Assembly (NCBI GenBank): GCA_009992175.1
Contig: JAACWA010000011.1
Coordinates: 1-42,119, forward strand
From: an archaeon
GTDB taxonomy: Archaea > Nanobdellota > Nanobdellia > Pacearchaeales > GW2011-AR1
Reading direction: 5' to 3'
DNA length: 42,119 nt
The position numbers were made by a program, and so were the translations under genes. Below, one piece after another: positions 37,052 to 42,119 of this stretch; the stretch's first letter is position 1; every line of letters starts with the position of its first letter. The notes beneath the pieces were generated by a model. The model had not been told where the DNA came from. It was given only the letters and a program-made list of their open reading frames with translations, and did not search any database.

Positions 37052-37960
37052 TTAACTTGAAGTTAAAATTTGATCACAATTTAAAGCCTTAAATTCAGGA
37101 GAATTTACTTCAACAATCCAGGAAGGAACATATTCATTTCCACTTTGTCCTCTTACAACCGCAGCAACCAAAACTCCTCCAGTAAGCCCGGTAACAACTC
37201 CTCCAGCAACTGCAACCTTTGCTCCAGTTAGTAATGCTGCTGCACCAAATCCACTCGCTCCTCCTGTTAAAGGAGTCAAAGCAAGACCTCCTGCAACGAG
37301 ACCTGCACCCGCTCCAATTCTCCAAATCCATCCCCAAGTACTAACATCACTAGTAATTCCCATCAAAGAATAATATTGTTTATCCAAATTTATTTTTCCA
37401 TAATCTCCAGAATAAGAACTAAGAAAGTTTCTTAAATTTAAATAATCTAGATAAGTCTGGCCATCAGCTCTTTTTGTTTTATCAAGATAATTATAAAGTT
37501 CCTTTTTATCAAATTCTCCAGTTCCATTAAAAATTTCTTTTTTAACCGAATCATCAAAAGCTATCATGTCACAAATTGAACATTGCAAATCAGGAATTAC
37601 TTCCGAACCCACATAATTTACCTTACCCTCACCAAACATCCACCAACATTCTGCTAATTGGTCCGCAAGAGCTTGATAAATTTCATCCTTTGTCTCAACT
37701 TTAATGACATCTGGTTTAGTCATTACTTCACAACTTCCATCCACACTTAAACAAAGATACTCTCTTTTACATTGTAATGGAAAAGTGTCAGTGGGTAAAA
37801 TTGATTTTCCCCGGGTTATAACAGAATTGTGACATATATCTTGTTCAGTTTCTTTTCCTAAATTCAACCTAAAAATAAAAAATAAAATAACTGCAAAACT
37901 TACAACTAAAATTATTAAAATAACAATTTGTTGTGTTGTAAGTTCTCCTTTTTTAAACAT
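37052..37960 (-). CDS. Prepilin-like protein with Gly/Ala-rich hydrophobic segment
   Basis: MFKKGELTTQQIVILIILVVSFAVILFFIF leader; internal RIGAGAGLVAGGLALTPLTGGASGFGAAALLTGAKVAVAGGVVTGLTGGVLVAAVV. Confidence 0.75.
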   Translation of the reverse strand: MFKKGELTTQQIVILIILVVSFAVILFFIFRLNLGKETEQDICHNSVITRGKSILPTDTFPLQCKREYLCLSVDGSCEVMTKPDVIKVETKDEIYQALADQLAECWWMFGEGKVNYVGSEVIPDLQCSICDMIAFDDSVKKEIFNGTGEFDKKELYNYLDKTKRADGQTYLDYLNLRNFLSSYSGDYGKINLDKQYYSLMGITSDVSTWGWIWRIGAGAGLVAGGLALTPLTGGASGFGAAALLTGAKVAVAGGVVTGLTGGVLVAAVVRGQSGNEYVPSWIVEVNSPEFKALNCDQILTSS

Positions 37961-38062
37961 CTAAATTACCCCCAGATTTCTAAACAAAGTATAAAGTCCT
38001 ATTAAAGCTATCGAAAAAAATACAATCCAGATAAGATATTTTATGAATTCATCTAAATTCAT
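37961..38062 (-). CDS. Single-helix membrane microprotein (33 aa)
   Basis: Below track cutoff. Reads MNLDEFIKYLIWIVFFSIALIGLYTLFRNLGVI*; start overlaps the upstream gene's stop region and its stop abuts the downstream ATG. Confidence 0.6.
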   Translation of the reverse strand: MNLDEFIKYLIWIVFFSIALIGLYTLFRNLGVI

Positions 38063-38565
38063 TTTTTCTTAACCTCAATTTTATCTTCAGATTTGGAAAT
38101 TTCAACATTTGTTCCCCCATTAGATGGTTTTTCTATTTCGAAAGTAGTAAATTTGTTTAAATTTTCTACTATCAAGCAAACTCCTGAATTGTCACACTCA
38201 CTAATTTGTCTGTCTTTAAACCATAAAGCATTGTCAAAACTAACTTCATCACAAATACATAAACAATTTTCTCCTGCACAAGAATTAGGTTTGGTTTCTC
38301 CCCCTACAAAACTAAAAATGCTCCATGAAGAAGGAGTAATGTCTGTTAATTTTTCACTAGAAATATCTCCTGAATTAACCCTTTGAAGAATCTCTTTCAT
38401 TCTTCCAATCGTTGACTTTGCCTCATTTAATTTTTGATCCTGAGAACTTGAATAATAGATAGAAAATAAAAGATAAATTAAAAGAGAAATTCCAATTAAA
38501 GCAATAACTAATTTTACTACTTCTGTTGCGAGAAACATCCCTTTTTTATTCTTTTTTTTATCCAT
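38059..38565 (-). CDS. Prepilin-like protein
   Basis: MDKKKNKKGMFLATEVVKLVIALIGISLLIYLLFSI leader, Cys-containing ectodomain. Confidence 0.75.
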   Translation of the reverse strand: MDKKKNKKGMFLATEVVKLVIALIGISLLIYLLFSIYYSSSQDQKLNEAKSTIGRMKEILQRVNSGDISSEKLTDITPSSWSIFSFVGGETKPNSCAGENCLCICDEVSFDNALWFKDRQISECDNSGVCLIVENLNKFTTFEIEKPSNGGTNVEISKSEDKIEVKKK

Positions 38566-38728
38566 AAAAAATTCTCCAAAAGTTTCCTAAGCTAGCGTTC
38601 GTTGGAAGAAGATTAAAAAATTCCAAAATTCTATCTTTAAAAATAAAATAAACTCCTAAAACTACAGCGACAACTACAAGAGCTCCAACAATTAATTTAA
38701 TTATTTGTTCTACCGTTAATTCCGACAT
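38558..38728 (-). CDS. Single-helix membrane microprotein (56 aa)
   Basis: Below track cutoff. Reads MSELTVEQIIKLIVGALVVVAVVLGVYFIFKDRILEFFNLLPTNASLGNFWRIFYG*; overlaps next ATG. Confidence 0.65.
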   Translation of the reverse strand: MSELTVEQIIKLIVGALVVVAVVLGVYFIFKDRILEFFNLLPTNASLGNFWRIFYG

Positions 38729-38734
38729 TTTATT

Positions 38735-38905
38735 TTATCCTCCCCTAAAAATTCCTTTTAATCCATCTAAAACGGAAATCCCCTTTCCCTTTAAGAAAAA
38801 AATTGAAATCATTAAAACAGTAAGGATAGCAAGAGAAATTAAAATCCATGGAAGATACTCTGAAACAATTCCTTTTTTACCAAAAAATCTCCTCTTTCTA
38901 TTCAT
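38735..38905 (-). CDS. Prepilin-like microprotein (56 aa)
   Basis: Below track cutoff. Reads MNRKRRFFGKKGIVSEYLPWILISLAILTVLMISIFFLKGKGISVLDGLKGIFRGG*; KKG leader. Confidence 0.65.
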   Translation of the reverse strand: MNRKRRFFGKKGIVSEYLPWILISLAILTVLMISIFFLKGKGISVLDGLKGIFRGG

Positions 38906-38948
38906 AAAATTAAGAAGTTAAATGGATTTAATAAAGATTACTAAAACC

Positions 38949-41099
38949 TTATCCTAGTAAACCACTAAGCACAGTTCCACTTAAAATTGAAAGGGCAAGA
39001 ACACTTAAAAGTGCAACAATGAAATAAAGAATCATTCCTTTCTTTAAATTAATTCCAATTTTATTTGTCATTTCTAATTTGTCTTCCCCTGAATCAATTG
39101 TTACAAGTGTTGAAGTTAAAATAAAAATTATTTCAATTAAATAAATTCCAACAGAAATTTGTAAAAAATATGGAGGAATCATGTCCTTATATTTAAAAAT
39201 ATCAACCAAATTTCCAATGGAACCTAAACTACTTGCCCCCACCCCGGAGAGGTCAGCAACATTTAACATCCCCAAAATTGAAGTAATCATCGCTGCAAGA
39301 CCAACAACAATTCCTGAAAGAAGAGGAGCTAAAAAAGTCATATTACTTTTCATGTCACTAGTAATTTCTGCGAGTAAATCTCTTAACCTCATCGTAATCT
39401 TATCTAAATTTTTTATATATTCAGAAATACTCATTAAACTCACAGCTGCAATTTTTAATCCTTTTTTACTTGATTCAATTAAAACCCTCATTGAAGTTGA
39501 AATCAAATCCGAGGGGAAAAATCTTATTGCTCCCCTAGTTTTGTCAAAGATTGCTTTTTCGACACTCATTCCCATTTGTCGAATATTATAATTTACTTTT
39601 CCAAAAAATTCTCCAGTCATAAGGCCTCTATTTGATTCTGCAACTTTACCAAAAACCAATTCCGGAGGAACTCCATTTCCAAGTCTATTCCCCAATTGAA
39701 ATAATGAATTATTGAATTCACTCTCAAGTTCTTTTGTTTTCTTTCTCTCTTTAATTAAATCTTTTGTTTTTTCTTTATACGCGATTGAAAAATAAAGAGC
39801 AATTGAAATTGGAAAAAGCATTCCTAAAAGAAGTGCTCCAAGTCCAAAGGGACCTTTAACTCCCGTAGGAGTTTCAATAAAATCAAAAAAGTTTCCATTT
39901 CCTAAAAAACTAAGTCCAACTTGACTAAAAGAAAAATCTTTTGCAATTCCGAGTGATTCTGGAATAGGTGTAAACTGAAAGATTAAGGGAATTAAACTTA
40001 AAATTATGAATGGCAATACTATCCAAAAAGCTTTTCTGTAGGGGGCACTACTTTTATACTTAGGATAAAGAGGATTTTTTTCAAGCAAAGTTGTTTCTCC
40101 ATATCCTCCTGGACGCATATTCAAAACTTTATCTGTTAAGTAATAAACCATAAAAGGAACAATTAAGTTAAACAAAATAAAAACATGAACATAAGTTAAA
40201 ATTCCTCCAATCATTGCTGAAGCAAGAGGAATTAAAGCTAAACCTAAAGTGGGTAAAACTACTCCCAACATATACACATTTGTTAATGGACTTCTAACCG
40301 AATGACTAAATTTAAGCATCTTCTCATAAACTCCATCAAGAACAACTTGTAATCCTTTTTCTAAAGTTGAAATACGACGTGAAGAATCTGGTTCAAATAA
40401 ACTAGATTCAATTAAGTGAAAACCTTCAATAAATTCTGTAGAATATCCTCTCCAACTTTCTAAGTAGTGATCTAAACTTTCTTTAATTGTGGAATATTTC
40501 CCTATTTCAACATTATAGAATATTTTTTTGAAATCAAGTGCAAGAGGATATTGTAAATGTTCTGATGCAAACTGAATTGCTTTTTCTAAATTGGGAGTGT
40601 GTCTCATATAAACCACAATATAAAGAATTGCAGGTACCATTTGACTTGATGCCTTAAGCCTCCATTTGTTAGCAAGTCTCTCAGGATATTGATTCAAAAA
40701 ATAAAAAAGAAAAATTGAAAAAATAACCATTAAAAAAAAGAAAAGAAAAGGAAACTCACTTCCAATTAAAGTTACACCAACTGAAAACAAAAGTCCAATT
40801 AAAAAAACTGCTAAAAATGCAGTAACTGAAAGCCCTATCGCTTGCCAAGGTTCAACAGAAAGGTGAGCAGATTCTAAACTTTTAACAATTTTCTCTTCAT
40901 CTTTTTTAGAAGGTTTTATATGAATAAAATTTCCAAGGCTGTTAGCCCATCTTTCATAAGTTGTATACTCTCTTGAAATTTCTCCCTTAAATTTGTCATA
41001 TGAACTACTGTAATCACTAACACTACCAGAAGAATTCATTTGACCTTCTATTTTAGCTCCATATTTTTTCAAAACCTCATCTACACTTTCTCTTTTCAA
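38949..41099 (-). CDS. Type II/IV secretion system F-family platform protein (TadC/FlaJ-like, duplicated)
   Basis: 716 aa with two F-domain-like halves (VPAILYIVVYMRHTPNLEKAIQFASEHLQYPLALDFKKI... and FNNSLFQLGNRLGNGVPPELVFGKVAES...) plus multiple TM helices. Confidence 0.87.
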   Translation of the reverse strand: MKRESVDEVLKKYGAKIEGQMNSSGSVSDYSSSYDKFKGEISREYTTYERWANSLGNFIHIKPSKKDEEKIVKSLESAHLSVEPWQAIGLSVTAFLAVFLIGLLFSVGVTLIGSEFPFLFFFLMVIFSIFLFYFLNQYPERLANKWRLKASSQMVPAILYIVVYMRHTPNLEKAIQFASEHLQYPLALDFKKIFYNVEIGKYSTIKESLDHYLESWRGYSTEFIEGFHLIESSLFEPDSSRRISTLEKGLQVVLDGVYEKMLKFSHSVRSPLTNVYMLGVVLPTLGLALIPLASAMIGGILTYVHVFILFNLIVPFMVYYLTDKVLNMRPGGYGETTLLEKNPLYPKYKSSAPYRKAFWIVLPFIILSLIPLIFQFTPIPESLGIAKDFSFSQVGLSFLGNGNFFDFIETPTGVKGPFGLGALLLGMLFPISIALYFSIAYKEKTKDLIKERKKTKELESEFNNSLFQLGNRLGNGVPPELVFGKVAESNRGLMTGEFFGKVNYNIRQMGMSVEKAIFDKTRGAIRFFPSDLISTSMRVLIESSKKGLKIAAVSLMSISEYIKNLDKITMRLRDLLAEITSDMKSNMTFLAPLLSGIVVGLAAMITSILGMLNVADLSGVGASSLGSIGNLVDIFKYKDMIPPYFLQISVGIYLIEIIFILTSTLVTIDSGEDKLEMTNKIGINLKKGMILYFIVALLSVLALSILSGTVLSGLLG

Positions 41100-41159
41100 A
41101 ATTGCTCACCTCTGAAATAACAGTTAAAAATAATTAATAAATGTTTAGAAAACCAAGTT

Positions 41160-42119
41160 TTACGGAGAAGGGTTTGTGGCATTATCTCCTAAAATACATT
41201 TTCTATAATTAACAGAGCCAAGAGAAACAATATTTAGAATTCTACACCCTATAGATTTGAAGAGTCCTGTTTGGGTGTCTATTTGAGCTCCTAAACCAAT
41301 ACAAATTCCATTTGAACATTGATTACTAGAACACTCATAATTATTTTGACATTTGATTAAAACATCTTTAACTCCCTCTTTTTGGGGTTTTACAGTCCCA
41401 TCAATATCACAATAAGCATTAATTGTATCTGCAACTCTTCCTAGAGCAGTATAGGTTAAAGTGAGACGAATATAACTGTTCTCATAATTTTCAGAATCAT
41501 AAAAAACTTCATCAACAAAGAAACTTAAGTTTGTGATTTCATTTTGCCATCCTTCAACATTCACTTTAACTGTATCTCCCTTAACAAAAGTATAGTTCTG
41601 GTTCCCCCAATCTTTAACATTAAATTTCACAACTCCCTTTGGAGAAATAGAAAAACTGACTCCTTCGTCTTGAGTATCATTTATTCTTAAAGTTACAGAT
41701 TGTTTTCCATCTTGTAATTCAAGATTCCATCCAATTTGACTCTCAAACCTAAATCCATAAGGGATACACCTGTTATCTCCAATTGCATTACTTTCAAACC
41801 ACTTTGGAACCAAACATCCAGAACAAATTCCTGGATTACAAGAAATCTGACTCTTTATTTCTTGATTTTCACAACCATAATCTTTACAAGTTTGAGTTTG
41901 ATATCCATATTCTGGACAAATAGTAGGTTCAGTTATACAAATCCATTGAGGACTACAAAAATCTTGAGGAATTTCAGAAGGACAAATATTTATTGAATTA
42001 AAAACTTGATTCGAAAAAAGCCATTCAAGATCGAAATGTTTCCAATCTAAATATTTGGCTCGATTGTCTTCTAAAGAATATGACGTCCTCCGCACCCTGA
42101 AGGTTTGATGCTTCGCATC
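41160..42119 (-). CDS. Cys-rich secreted protein, 5' end beyond or at right edge
   Basis: Frame open to position 42119; track start at 42095 is a GTG and no internal Met is present, so the true start is uncertain. Cys clusters NICPSEIPQDFCSPQWICITEPTICPEYGYQTQTCKDYGC and CQNNYECSSNQCSNGIC. Confidence 0.7.
   Translation of the reverse strand, partial: DAKHQTFRVRRTSYSLEDNRAKYLDWKHFDLEWLFSNQVFNSINICPSEIPQDFCSPQWICITEPTICPEYGYQTQTCKDYGCENQEIKSQISCNPGICSGCLVPKWFESNAIGDNRCIPYGFRFESQIGWNLELQDGKQSVTLRINDTQDEGVSFSISPKGVVKFNVKDWGNQNYTFVKGDTVKVNVEGWQNEITNLSFFVDEVFYDSENYENSYIRLTLTYTALGRVADTINAYCDIDGTVKPQKEGVKDVLIKCQNNYECSSNQCSNGICIGLGAQIDTQTGLFKSIGCRILNIVSLGSVNYRKCILGDNATNPSP

Noticed and set aside
37134-37337. 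Minus ORF MGMDLENWSGCRSRCRRSC...
   Set aside because: Alternative frame of the Gly/Ala-rich segment of the 302-aa prepilin-like protein.
1-42119. Self-contained 42-kb circular element
   Set aside because: Joining position 1 to 42119 on the minus strand gives a stop soon after the junction and no obvious continuation of the giant protein; gene content is chromosomal.

Overview
AT-rich archaeal chromosomal segment. Gene content (eL42/L44e, eS1/S3Ae, uS15-like, aIF2-alpha, Nop10, aEF1B, RadA, RPA, GINS, SRP54, FtsY, Bud32, archaeal apgM) and the style of the proteins suggest a DPANN lineage (Pacearchaeota/Woesearchaeota-like); this assignment is inference. The central ~26 kb is mostly informational and housekeeping genes, with two tRNAs (Thr-TGT, Gln-TTG). 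Both window ends carry minus-strand blocks of a type IV pilus/Tad-like surface system: an A24 prepilin peptidase, a double-length TadC/FlaJ-like platform protein, about nine proteins with prepilin-like K/R-G leaders, several unlisted microproteins, a Cys-rich secreted protein and a >=1753-codon secreted protein running off the left edge. The points most worth a second look are: (i) the multi-prepilin cluster, (ii) an 18-bp in-frame tandem repeat in the leader of one prepilin-like protein, (iii) a long-form Rel (p)ppGpp synthetase homologue with a degraded HD domain in an archaeon, (iv) a LysM lytic-transglycosylase lipoprotein in an organism expected to lack murein, and (v) an HTH-type gene interrupted by a single in-frame stop between ftsY and srp54. 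All calls come from reading the sequence; no database search was possible.
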